Program-made: the position numbers and the translations under genes | The notes under the pieces: model-generated | Database searches by the model: none | What the model saw: only the letters and a program-made list of their open reading frames with translations | Told to the model about the DNA's origin: nothing | Assembly (NCBI GenBank): GCA_964543295.1 | Contig: CAZIXA010000001.1 | Span: forward strand, 124,001-188,000 | Direction of reading: 5' to 3' | Source of the DNA: AE-B3B sp964543295 | GTDB taxonomy: Bacteria > Aerophobota > Aerophobia > Aerophobales > AE-B3A | Length of the DNA stretch: 64,000 nucleotides | In this document: positions 34,675 to 42,666 of the stretch, piece after piece | How positions within the stretch are numbered: position 1 is the first letter of the stretch | How the letters are laid out: each line of letters begins with the position of its first letter

Positions 34675-35567
34675 GCTTGGGTCTCCACTCTCTTAGAATA
34701 GAGGATTATGTAAATACCTATACAGACAGATATGATGAGCACAGTGACAACACCTATAGCTGATGCATAACCAAATTTGAAAGCTCGCATTCCTCTTTGG
34801 TAAAGGAAAAAACTAATTAAATAAGTGGTGCGTAAAGGGCCTCCCTTAGTCATCGTCCACACCAGGTCAAAATGAATAAAGGTAGTAGCAAAATCAATAA
34901 CAATGATGGTCATCATCAAAGAGCGCATCTGGGGAAGAGTAATGTGCCAAAAAGATTGAAACCGATTGGCTCCATCTATCCGAGCAGCCTCGTACATATT
35001 TCGAGGAATGGATTGCAGCCCACCAAGGATTAATATCATTATGAGAGGAAAATTTTTCCAGACATTTACCCAAAGAACAGAAAGTAAAGCCCATTTTGGA
35101 TCACCGAGAAAGTTTATAGTGATGCCAAAGATTTGTTCATTTATATAATTTAAGAATCCGAGTGGCTGATAAAGGATTCCCCACAATAGTGCTGAGGCGG
35201 GAGCAGAGAAAAGAAAAGGAAGAAGCAGGGAACCTCGGAAAAAATTTCTCATCTTTAGTCGGGGCCATTTCACATTTAACAGAAGAGCTATTCCCCATGA
35301 AATTGCCAGATCTAAGATAATTGTGCCGATGGTAAAGATAAATGTATTTTCTATGCTGGTCCAGAAAAGCTCATCAGAAAAAAGGCGCTGATATTGCTTC
35401 AAACCCGCAAAAGTGAAAGAACTCTGGGCGGCATATTCTTGAAAACTGTACTCAAAAACCTTAAATAAAGGGAAAATAATTACAAAAAGTAAAAATATGA
35501 TGGCGGGAGCGATAAAAAGAAATCCCCTCAACTCAAACCTGTTTTTATACTCTGTTAATAATGACAT
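34671..35567 (-). CDS. ABC sugar permease, MalF-like
   Basis: A 298-residue permease with six predicted membrane segments and the EAA motif YEAARIDGANRFQSFWHITLPQM near residue 200. I use ATG 35567 (MSLLTEYKNRF); an in-frame TTG eight codons upstream sits in the terminator stem and is less likely. It is followed by the MalG-like gene (four-base overlap) and preceded, after a strong hairpin, by the binding-protein gene. It belongs to the CUT1 family for di/oligosaccharides or glycosides. Confidence 0.9.
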   Translation of the reverse strand: MSLLTEYKNRFELRGFLFIAPAIIFLLFVIIFPLFKVFEYSFQEYAAQSSFTFAGLKQYQRLFSDELFWTSIENTFIFTIGTIILDLAISWGIALLLNVKWPRLKMRNFFRGSLLLPFLFSAPASALLWGILYQPLGFLNYINEQIFGITINFLGDPKWALLSVLWVNVWKNFPLIMILILGGLQSIPRNMYEAARIDGANRFQSFWHITLPQMRSLMMTIIVIDFATTFIHFDLVWTMTKGGPLRTTYLISFFLYQRGMRAFKFGYASAIGVVTVLIISVCIGIYIILYSKRVETQA

Positions 35568-35582
35568 TGATCTTTCTTTACA

Positions 35583-35614
35583 AAAACACAAGGGGGGTGA
35601 GCCCCTTGTGTTTT
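35583..35614. terminator. Strong hairpin between binding-protein and permease genes
   Basis: AAAACACAAGGGG and CCCCTTGTGTTTT form a perfect 13-bp stem with a six-base loop. It has A's on one side and T's on the other, so it terminates in either direction. It lies inside the operon, right after the binding-protein gene, and should lower permease expression relative to the binding protein. Confidence 0.85.
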
Positions 35615-35631
35615 AGCTATAATTGGATAGC

Positions 35632-36942
35632 TTACCTTGCTTCTCGAATTGTCTTATTCCAATACTCAACCGCATCGTCCAGAGCAGTTTTAGCATCTTT
35701 TTTGCCCAGGAAATACTCCTGTACATTTTTCATCAAGGAATTGCACAGATCACCCAGTTGAGGTAAAACAGACCAGGGTTGAGAGGCTGGATCACCTATC
35801 ATCTGGGGGAGGTACCGAAGTACCGGGTCTTCCTTGATAGATGGGAACTTAAGCGCTTTGGTATTGGCCCAGAAAAGAGACCTTTCTTTGACCATTTTAA
35901 AAGCTACCTCATCACTTAACAGATGTTTTAGAAACTCCCAGGCTAGCTCGGGATGCTCGGACTGTGAGGATAAACTAGCACCACTCCCAGTAATTAGATA
36001 TCCACTGGTAACATCTTTAAATGGAGGGGTCAGGGCAACGTAAGCTGCCATTTCTGGATTACGCTCAAGAGCTTGTGCTTTTAAAAAAGGTCCGGTTTGC
36101 TGCATGGGAACCTGCTCAGCGGTGAACAGCTCTATCATTTCCTTCTCACCTATAGCAAGCGCACCGGGGACCGTTCCAGGATAAACCAAACCTTCGGCTA
36201 ACAAGCTTCCCCAGTATTCTAAAGCTCTTACGCCAGCATCGGAATTAAAGACAGCCAATCCTTCCTCATTTGTCATCCGCCCACCAGCCTGAATTAAACG
36301 GGTCCAGAAATTATACAGGGTGAAGTGAGCAGAACTTTTCATAGCAACAGGTAGAGCTATTCCCCACTGGTGTTTTTCAGGACTGCGAAACTTTCTTAAA
36401 GCTACCCTTAGCTCCTCCCAATCAGTCGGTGGCTCTATTCCTTTTTCTTCAAACATCCGCACATTGTAATAAACTCCGTAAGACATGGTATATAGGTAAG
36501 TCATTATGAGCCGACCCTTCCACCAACTGTCCCAGGCAGGGTTATGACGGGAGGTAAATTCTGGATCTGCTTTACTGATCAAGGGGTCTAAATCTTTAAA
36601 TACCCCCAGTTTGTCAAAGTTTGCCGCCCAAGTAACCTCCATAGCCATAACATCAGGAGCTTCTCCAGCCTGGCAAAGTGTTAAAAGCTTGTCCATGTAT
36701 TGGGGATGAGGAATATAAGCTATTTCTACCTCAACATTGGGGTGTTTTTTCTCGAACGAGGAGGCTACCCAGTTAACAGTTTCCTCTCCCCATTCCTGGT
36801 CCCACCACTCACTCCAGGTAAGCTCCACTTTCTCTTGGGCAAAACCTAAGCCAACACCCAAACTCAGGACAAAGCTAACAGTAAGAACCAATCCTACACC
36901 TTTCAAAAAACGTTGGTGCCAACAATGTTTCTTCGAAACCAT
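35632..36942 (-). CDS. ABC sugar-binding protein
   Basis: A 436-residue extracellular solute-binding protein (SBP family 1). The signal peptide spans about residues 1-35 (basic start, hydrophobic LVLTVSFVLSLGVGLG, cleavage near GFAQ); no lipobox Cys is present. The mature part opens VELTWSEWWDQEWG and has APDVMAMEVTWAANFDKLG, typical of CUT1 binding proteins. It has a strong AGAAAGGAGG ribosome site. Its gene follows the RHH paralogue at 36992 by about 50 bases and is probably co-transcribed with it. The ligand is not readable; downstream amino-sugar genes suggest an aminated or N-acetylated glycoside. Confidence 0.92.
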   Translation of the reverse strand: MVSKKHCWHQRFLKGVGLVLTVSFVLSLGVGLGFAQEKVELTWSEWWDQEWGEETVNWVASSFEKKHPNVEVEIAYIPHPQYMDKLLTLCQAGEAPDVMAMEVTWAANFDKLGVFKDLDPLISKADPEFTSRHNPAWDSWWKGRLIMTYLYTMSYGVYYNVRMFEEKGIEPPTDWEELRVALRKFRSPEKHQWGIALPVAMKSSAHFTLYNFWTRLIQAGGRMTNEEGLAVFNSDAGVRALEYWGSLLAEGLVYPGTVPGALAIGEKEMIELFTAEQVPMQQTGPFLKAQALERNPEMAAYVALTPPFKDVTSGYLITGSGASLSSQSEHPELAWEFLKHLLSDEVAFKMVKERSLFWANTKALKFPSIKEDPVLRYLPQMIGDPASQPWSVLPQLGDLCNSLMKNVQEYFLGKKDAKTALDDAVEYWNKTIREAR

Positions 36943-36991
36943 TTTTTTACCCTCCTTTCTAATTTTTGGTATTTAAAAACTAGTTAGCCTT

Positions 36992-37213
36992 TTATATTCT
37001 CACCTCCTTCCAACTTTTATTTTTTATTTTTTCTTGAAAATACTTTTCCAAAGCCTCTCGTACAATAGCTCCCATTGTCTCTGGTAACTTGTTCTTTCTT
37101 TGCACCCCTTTTCTCAAATTCTTAAGTTTGTTCCTCTGAGCCAGAGCAATTAGTTTTTTCTGCACCTTCGCTGGTAGATAAATAGTTACCTTCCTTTCAG
37201 AGATGCGTACCAT
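36992..37213 (-). CDS. Ribbon-helix-helix regulator, paralogue 2
   Basis: A 73-residue protein from ATG 37213: MVRISERKVTIYLPAKVQKK, then LIALAQRNKLKNLRKGVQRK and LPETMGAIVREALEKYFQ. It shares over 80% of its core with paralogue 3. An in-frame ATG at 37222 would add three residues. It is the first gene of the amino-sugar ABC operon, so it is the best candidate for that operon's regulator. The promoter at 37382-37409 carries a perfect palindrome just downstream. Confidence 0.72.
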   Translation of the reverse strand: MVRISERKVTIYLPAKVQKKLIALAQRNKLKNLRKGVQRKNKLPETMGAIVREALEKYFQEKIKNKSWKEVRI

Positions 37214-37355
37214 AAAGATCATCTTTTCATTGACGAAGAGAAATTTATTCTTAGTCTGAATTTCGAGAAAATAACAACTATCGGTAAGGTTAAAACTCCC
37301 TCCGACTTATACTTTTTTCAGTTTATAGAAAATGATGAAGCCTCTATTAGTCATA

Positions 37356-37409
37356 TAGTATATTATATACTACTATATATATTTATAGCATATATTTATT
37401 TTTTGTCAA
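37356..37409 (-). promoter_or_regulatory. Promoter and palindromic operator of the RHH-2/ABC operon
   Basis: Minus strand TTGACA (37404-37409), 16 bases, TATAAA (37382-37387). Downstream, at 37356-37372, lies TAGTATAT-T-ATATACTA, a perfect 8-base-arm palindrome in the expected position for a repressor. An autoregulatory RHH site is the simplest reading. Confidence 0.65.
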
Positions 37410-37760
37410 GGGGGAAGATCAGGGAAAGATCAATAAGCCGAATTGTTTTAAGGAAAAGAAAGAAACTGTGGAAGGAGGATATATTTATCAACTAAAGTGT
37501 ACCACTTAGGAGTGTGTAATGATTACTGCACATGGGTTGGCTTCCACCCTTCTCTATTTTTCTCAAAAAAAGAGAAGAAAGTGTGTGGTAAACTAAAAGG
37601 GGAGTGAGTCAAGTGATAAAAAAAACAGGACCACCTGATCAAAAGAATCCGGTATACCGATGAAGATAACCATCAGTTACTGAAGGAAGAAGACAATCAA
37701 GGTGGAAGAAAAAGGAAAGATTGGAAAGCTATATTTCAGGGGTGATTCTCTTTTACTTTG
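37410..37760. other. Intergenic stretch without recognisable gene
   Basis: A purine-rich, AT-rich region between RHH paralogues 2 and 3. I see an AAGGAGGAT near 37475 without a usable open frame and a CTCTTTTTTTGAGAA-type short inverted repeat near 37558. Nothing here supports a gene. Confidence 0.4.
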
Positions 37761-37976
37761 TTACAGGTGAATCTCTTTTGGATTGACATTCACATTTTCA
37801 AAGTACTTTTCCAAAGCTTCCCGCATTATGGCTCCCATTGTCTCCGGCAACTTGTCCTCTCTTTGCACCCCTTTTCTCAGATTCTTAAGTTTGTTCCTTT
37901 GAGCCAGAGTAACTAGTTTCTTCTGCATCTTCGCCGGTAGATAAATAGTTACCTTTCTCTCTGAGATGTGCACCAT
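37761..37976 (-). CDS. Ribbon-helix-helix regulator, paralogue 3
   Basis: A 71-residue protein from ATG 37976: MVHISERKVTIYLPAKMQKK, then LVTLAQRNKLKNLRKGVQRE and LPETMGAIMREALEKYFEN. The strand (KVTIYLPA) and two helices fit RHH DNA-binding proteins; the second helix starts at LPETMGAI. AAAAAGGAG supplies the ribosome site. It is transcribed away from the LacI gene, from the promoter at 38054-38082. It is nearly a copy of paralogue 2, so the two may form mixed dimers (inference). Confidence 0.72.
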   Translation of the reverse strand: MVHISERKVTIYLPAKMQKKLVTLAQRNKLKNLRKGVQREDKLPETMGAIMREALEKYFENVNVNPKEIHL

Positions 37977-38052
37977 AAAAAAACTCCTTTTTCAGTTATC
38001 GAAGAAGACTGCCGTATTCTACTGCACTGTGAGTTGAATGATTAGGATGTGG

Positions 38053-38082
38053 TATTATATAATATTTTTTTTTCTTTATCAA
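38053..38082 (-). promoter_or_regulatory. Promoter of RHH paralogue 3 with -10 palindrome
   Basis: Minus strand TTGATA (38077-38082), an A-rich 17-base spacer, TATAAT (38054-38059). The -10 lies in TATTATATAATA (38053-38064), a perfect 12-base palindrome. Same design as the promoters of paralogues 1 and 2. Confidence 0.7.
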
Positions 38083-38135
38083 CCCCTCAACAACCTCAAC
38101 AGGCTTAATTTTTAATCAACATCCTCGACGACCCC

Positions 38136-38163
38136 TTGACATAATTTTATTTTTTACTATATT
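38136..38163 (+). promoter_or_regulatory. Promoter of the lacI-type regulator gene
   Basis: TTGACA (38136-38141), 16 bases, TATATT (38158-38163). The LacI-type operator at 38168-38185 overlaps the expected start of transcription. Confidence 0.75.
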
Positions 38164-38167
38164 AAAA

Positions 38168-38185
38168 ATGGTAAACGTTTACCAT
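38168..38185. promoter_or_regulatory. LacI-family operator, perfect 18-bp palindrome
   Basis: ATGGTAAACGTTTACCAT, with the central CG and the TAAACGTTTA core typical of LacI/CcpA-type operators. It lies just after the -10 and 19 bases before the regulator's ATG, so the regulator most likely represses itself. Confidence 0.85.
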
Positions 38186-38204
38186 CCCAACGAGAGTCCT
38201 AGAA

Positions 38205-39293
38205 ATGTGGATCACCATTAAGGATGTAGCCAGTGCAGCTGGAGTTTCCATAGCTACCGTCTCTCGAGTATTAAATAACAGCCCTCATCGGGTAGCCGAA
38301 AAAACGCAACAGGAAGTACTCAAGATTGTAAAAGATCTGGATTTTCGGCCAAGCAAGCTGGCTGCAGGACTTAAGTCAACCAGATCGGCCGCTATTGGTT
38401 TAATCTTTCCTAGTTTCGTGGCCGGTACATTCTATTCCGAAATTTTCCATGCTATTGAAGATGAGGCTGTAAGAAACGGGTACGGTATAATATTGGGTAG
38501 TAGTTATGGAGAAACAGGTAAAGAAGAGCTACTTATAAATCTCCTCCGAGAAAGAAGGGTTGATGGTTTGATAATAATACCTTCATCACCAGGAGTAGAT
38601 CTCAAGTACTATCGACGTCTGGAAAAAGGGATCCCTTTGGTATTCGTGGATAGATATTTCCCTCAGATAGATACTGACCGGGTCACTACCAATAATGTCA
38701 AAGGTGCCTATTTGGCCATTGAGCATCTGATTAGGTTAGGACATAAGAAGATTGCTTTCCTAAGCGGCCCAGAGGCTCCCTGTACCTCGGTCTCCGATAG
38801 AATCGAGGGCTACCGAAAGGCACTGACTGACCATAATATCCATTTTAGGAAAATAATTGAAACGGAAAAGAATATAAACAAACAAAAAGGGTGTGCTTAT
38901 AAGGCTATGAAGTCTTTTCTAAAAAATGGCTCCAGGATCTCGGCTATTTTTGCCGTAAATGACAATGTGGCCATAGGAGCTTTAAGGGCTATATGGGAAG
39001 CAGGGTTAAGGGTGCCGGATGATATAGCAGTGATAGGATATGACGATGATGAGATGGGCCCATTTTTACCCATTCCGCTAACCAGTATAGCTCAGCAAAA
39101 ATCAGAGATGGGAAAGCTGGCCATAACACTTCTTCTGGAAAGAATCCAGCAGGGCAGAAGAATATCTCGGCATATATGCTTAGAACCTGAATTGGTCGTC
39201 AGATCCTCCTGCGGGGCAACATCATCAAGTCCAAAATCTGTCGGGAGGAAGGGAAGTGAGGAAAAGCTAAAAATAAGGCCGGAAGGGAGGTGA
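38205..39293 (+). CDS. LacI-family transcriptional regulator
   Basis: A 362-residue regulator. Residues 3-50 are the helix-turn-helix (TIKDVASAAGVSIATVSRVL) and hinge helix (KLAAGLKSTRS). The rest is a periplasmic-binding-protein-like effector domain with IGLIFPSFVAGTFYSEI, DGLIIIPSSPG, AFLSGPE and DDIAVIGYDDDEMG. It most likely binds the sugar, or a derivative, carried by the downstream importer and controls that operon and itself through the 38168 operator. The C-terminal 30 residues are a basic extension. ATG 38205 lacks a strong ribosome site. Confidence 0.93.
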   Translation: MWITIKDVASAAGVSIATVSRVLNNSPHRVAEKTQQEVLKIVKDLDFRPSKLAAGLKSTRSAAIGLIFPSFVAGTFYSEIFHAIEDEAVRNGYGIILGSSYGETGKEELLINLLRERRVDGLIIIPSSPGVDLKYYRRLEKGIPLVFVDRYFPQIDTDRVTTNNVKGAYLAIEHLIRLGHKKIAFLSGPEAPCTSVSDRIEGYRKALTDHNIHFRKIIETEKNINKQKGCAYKAMKSFLKNGSRISAIFAVNDNVAIGALRAIWEAGLRVPDDIAVIGYDDDEMGPFLPIPLTSIAQQKSEMGKLAITLLLERIQQGRRISRHICLEPELVVRSSCGATSSSPKSVGRKGSEEKLKIRPEGR

Positions 39294-39421
39294 AAATATA
39301 GGTGGGCTGTTAGCTAGGGAAAGGGAAGGCTTTCCAGAGAGAAAAAGTGTCGAAAGATTAATTTCTCTTTTAGGAGCTTTCCATAAGAAAAATGAACAGA
39401 GTCAAAGAAGGAGATAATAAT

Positions 39422-40732
39422 ATGAGAAGTAAACGAGGAACAAACGCTGCTGTGATGTTGACTATCGCTGTCATCATCATTGGAGTAGTTGTAGGTCTTG
39501 GAACGTATTGTAACACTGCCAGAGCTGCCGATCCGAAGGAAAAGGTACTTGAAATTTATCACTGGTGGACCTCAGGGTCAGAAAAAGCTGCGATGGACGG
39601 GCTCGTTGGCGTTTACATGAAGATGTACCCTGACGTTATGGTATTACAAAGTCCAGTAGCTGGTGGAGGGGGAATAACAATAAGAGAAGTTATACACACC
39701 TTGATGCTCGCTGGGGAGGCTCCAGATGCGTTTCAGTCCTATCCGGCTGGACTGTGGCCATACTATGAAGCGGAGATGTTACAACCTGTAGACGAGGTTT
39801 GGACTGAGGAGATTAAAGCCTTTGTCCCAAAGGGGGTTCAAGACGCATTCAAGCTTGGTGAACACTATTATGGCACTCCAACAGGAGTTCAGCAGGCAGG
39901 CATTTTCTACTACAACAAAAAGATCTTCGATAAGTACAACCTAAAAGAACCTCAAAGCTGGGATGATTTCTGGGCGATATGCGATACCCTGAAAGCACAG
40001 GGAGTAGATGCCATAGCTCTAGGAGACAAAAACGCGTGGCCGCTAACGTACATCTTTCGGACAATCACGGCGAGTGAGGGAATCAAATACTACGAGGATT
40101 TCATTAACGGAAAGGTTACTTCGGCAGATAACCCCAAGCTCGAAGATTCGCTGGCAAAACTCAATAAAATCTTAGACTATGTCAACCCGGATCATGCTGC
40201 TTTAACTTGGGATGAGGCGGTGGCCCTCGTAGTAAAGGGAGAGGCAGCGATAAACATAATGGGTGAGTGCGCTACCGGAGAATTCGTGGTTGCGGAAACA
40301 AATTATGGAGTGGACTACGGCACGTTCTACGCCCCGGGAGCGGAGAACATATTTGGAGTTAGCTTAGATACTTTCGCCGTACCGAAGGGCGCAAAACATC
40401 CGGTCAACGCCGTAAACTTCCATAAAGCCGTTATTTCTAAAGAAGCGCAGCTTAGATTTAACGCGGTAAAGGGCCAGATACCAGCGAGGACGGACGTGGA
40501 GTTAACTGAAGATTTCCCTGGTGAATGTTTCGAGAGTATGCGCCACTTCCAGACTGCAAGGTATCACCGTCCTGGCATGTGGAGTGGTACACCTCCGGCG
40601 TTCATGGGTAAGCTCACCGACATAATATCCGAAAAAATCGGGGTAAAGAGAGACATAACTGAGGGAGCAAGCGCAATAGCAAGCCTTCAGGCGGAAACCG
40701 AGTGGCCAAAGGAATGGGACCTTACACCTTAA
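39422..40732 (+). CDS. ABC sugar-binding protein, glucose/mannose type
   Basis: A 436-residue binding protein with a signal peptide (MRSKRGTNAAVMLTIAVIII, then cleavage near ARA-AD). The mature start LEIYHWWTSGSEKAAMDGLV and GEAPDAFQSYPAGLWPYYEA match glucose/mannose-type binding proteins (GtsA and the Thermus glucose-binding protein). I use ATG 39422 because AAGGAGAT lies at the right distance; the frame also opens at 39392. A 229-base gap with small hairpins separates it from the permease genes, again a sign of differential expression. Confidence 0.9.
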   Translation: MRSKRGTNAAVMLTIAVIIIGVVVGLGTYCNTARAADPKEKVLEIYHWWTSGSEKAAMDGLVGVYMKMYPDVMVLQSPVAGGGGITIREVIHTLMLAGEAPDAFQSYPAGLWPYYEAEMLQPVDEVWTEEIKAFVPKGVQDAFKLGEHYYGTPTGVQQAGIFYYNKKIFDKYNLKEPQSWDDFWAICDTLKAQGVDAIALGDKNAWPLTYIFRTITASEGIKYYEDFINGKVTSADNPKLEDSLAKLNKILDYVNPDHAALTWDEAVALVVKGEAAINIMGECATGEFVVAETNYGVDYGTFYAPGAENIFGVSLDTFAVPKGAKHPVNAVNFHKAVISKEAQLRFNAVKGQIPARTDVELTEDFPGECFESMRHFQTARYHRPGMWSGTPPAFMGKLTDIISEKIGVKRDITEGASAIASLQAETEWPKEWDLTP

Positions 40733-40961
40733 CAAACAGAAGCTAGAGAAACCATTTCTTTTTGTTTCTGCACGATAGACAATAGAGATCAAGTGAGGTG
40801 GGGGTTTCTCATTTGGACGATCTCCTTTTGAGTTATTCCCCCCTTCCTGATCCAGTCTCCGAAGAGATAAAGGTCACCAATTGTTCCATGGAAAGCCATT
40901 TATTAAATAACCTGCAAAAAGGTTAAAAAGAGAGAGCATAAAATTTTTTGAGGTAATTAGA

Positions 40962-41834
40962 TTGGATCCAAAAAAGAAGGAAAAGATAATTACTCTACTC
41001 ATCATTCTACCAGCTCTCGTGAGCATATTCTTCTTTTACTATTGCTTCACTGGATGGAATTTTCTCATATCTCTTACCGATTGGAAAGGCTTTATTCCCA
41101 GTTATAATCTGGTGGGATTTAAAAATTATGTGACCTTATTCCACGATCCAATATTCTGGACTTCCTTAAAAAACAATTTGTTGTTAATTCTGCTTTTTGT
41201 GCCCGGTGTTATTCTTATAGGCCTTATCTTAGCTGTATTAATAGATCAAAAAGTAAGAGGAGCGAACGTTTTTAGAACTATCTATTTATTGCCCTTTGCC
41301 CTCTCGTTCGTAGTTACCGCAGCTCTATGGACGTGGATGTATAGTCCAAGGGTAGGAACCATAAACGTTTTATTGAGAAAAGTCGGGTTTGGGTTCCTAA
41401 AGAGTGGGTGGATCACCGATCCAAGCATAGTTATGTACTGTATCATTATAGCCCTCATATGGCAATTTGTTGGGTACTCAGGAATAATCTTCTTAGCGGG
41501 AATAAGATCTATTCCTGAATCTCAGATAGCGGCGGCGAAAGTGGATGGAGCTTCTAGCTTTACCTTGTATAGGCGTATTGTCTTTCCCCAATTAAAAGCC
41601 TCATTCGTGACCGCATTTATTATCTTCATGTGCTTTGCCCTAAAAGCATTCGACTTTATTTGGGTATTAAATAGAGGAGGCCCGGGATACTCTTCGCATA
41701 TCTTGGGCGTAACCATGTACAAGGAAACCTTTGCTTTGGACAAATTTGCCTACGGGGCTGCCTATTCTACGATAATACTCGTGCTTAGCCTCGTTATCGT
41801 TGTACCATTTTTATACCGACTATATAGGAGGTAA
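40962..41834 (+). CDS. ABC sugar permease, GtsB/MalF-like
   Basis: A 290-residue permease with six membrane segments and the EAA motif ESQIAAAKVDGASSFTLYRRIVFPQL near residue 188. The start is TTG 40962, with GAGGT at 40950-40954. It is the first permease of the glucose-type importer. It is followed by the second permease gene after five bases. Confidence 0.92.
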   Translation: MDPKKKEKIITLLIILPALVSIFFFYYCFTGWNFLISLTDWKGFIPSYNLVGFKNYVTLFHDPIFWTSLKNNLLLILLFVPGVILIGLILAVLIDQKVRGANVFRTIYLLPFALSFVVTAALWTWMYSPRVGTINVLLRKVGFGFLKSGWITDPSIVMYCIIIALIWQFVGYSGIIFLAGIRSIPESQIAAAKVDGASSFTLYRRIVFPQLKASFVTAFIIFMCFALKAFDFIWVLNRGGPGYSSHILGVTMYKETFALDKFAYGAAYSTIILVLSLVIVVPFLYRLYRR

Positions 41835-41839
41835 CGAAA

Positions 41840-42655
41840 GTGAGAATCCCCAGACCCAGTCGTATAATACTTTATATCTTGCTTGTGCTCTTTGCAATTT
41901 TAACTGTTCTCCCCCTCTGGAGTTGTGTTGTAACTGCTTTAAAAACGTCAAAAGAGGTGATCTTCACAACACCCATAACACCCCCTTTACGTCCGACTCT
42001 GGCCCCATTGATGGAATCCCTTGACTATCTAAAAAGACCGCTGATGAACAGCCTCGTACTCGTGGGATCAGGCGTGATGGTATCCTGTTTTTTTGGTTCC
42101 ATCTTGGGGTACGTTTTCTCTAAGCGCAGATTCCGGGGATCCATGGTCTTATTTATTCTAGTTATCCTTTGCTTGTATATCCCACCCCAAGTGCAACTTA
42201 TACCGACGGTGCGAGTCGCGTCGAATTTGGGATTGCATGGCAATTTGGGTTCATTAGTTTTATTGTACATGCTATTTGGTATCCCTATGTGCGCTTTTAT
42301 CTTCAAGACTCTTTATGATGATGAAATTCCCGATAGTTTTATAAATGCAGCCAAAGTGGATGGGGCCGGGACATGGACAATATATCGACGCATAATACTG
42401 CCGCTTTCCGTGATTCCTTTCGTAGTTGCAGCGCTTCTTCAGGTAACTATAATCTGGAATGATTTCATTTGGGGGTTGGTGTTAACTACTGGGAAAGTAA
42501 ATTTACCCGTTACAGTAGCGATGGCAAATCTGAAGGGATCCTTTGTAGCCAAGTGGAACCTTCAAATGGCAGGAGCCTTATGGGTCACGTTGCCCACATT
42601 GATAATTTTTATATTTTTGGGGAAATACATAATACGTGGATATAGTGGAATGTAG
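41840..42655 (+). CDS. ABC sugar permease, GtsC/MalG-like
   Basis: A 271-residue permease with six membrane segments and the EAA motif FINAAKVDGAGTWTIYRRIILPL near residue 168. GTG start at 41840, with AGGAGGT overlapping the end of the previous gene. It ends GKYIIRGYSGM, a typical MalG-type C-terminus. It belongs to the same importer as its neighbours. Confidence 0.92.
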   Translation: MRIPRPSRIILYILLVLFAILTVLPLWSCVVTALKTSKEVIFTTPITPPLRPTLAPLMESLDYLKRPLMNSLVLVGSGVMVSCFFGSILGYVFSKRRFRGSMVLFILVILCLYIPPQVQLIPTVRVASNLGLHGNLGSLVLLYMLFGIPMCAFIFKTLYDDEIPDSFINAAKVDGAGTWTIYRRIILPLSVIPFVVAALLQVTIIWNDFIWGLVLTTGKVNLPVTVAMANLKGSFVAKWNLQMAGALWVTLPTLIIFIFLGKYIIRGYSGM

Positions 42656-42666
42656 GAAGGGTTAAA

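Noticed and set aside
40733..40961. Terminator/attenuator between the glucose-type binding protein and permease genes
   Set aside because: Only short, weak inverted repeats (AACCT/AGGTT near 40910) without a T-run; not convincing as a terminator.
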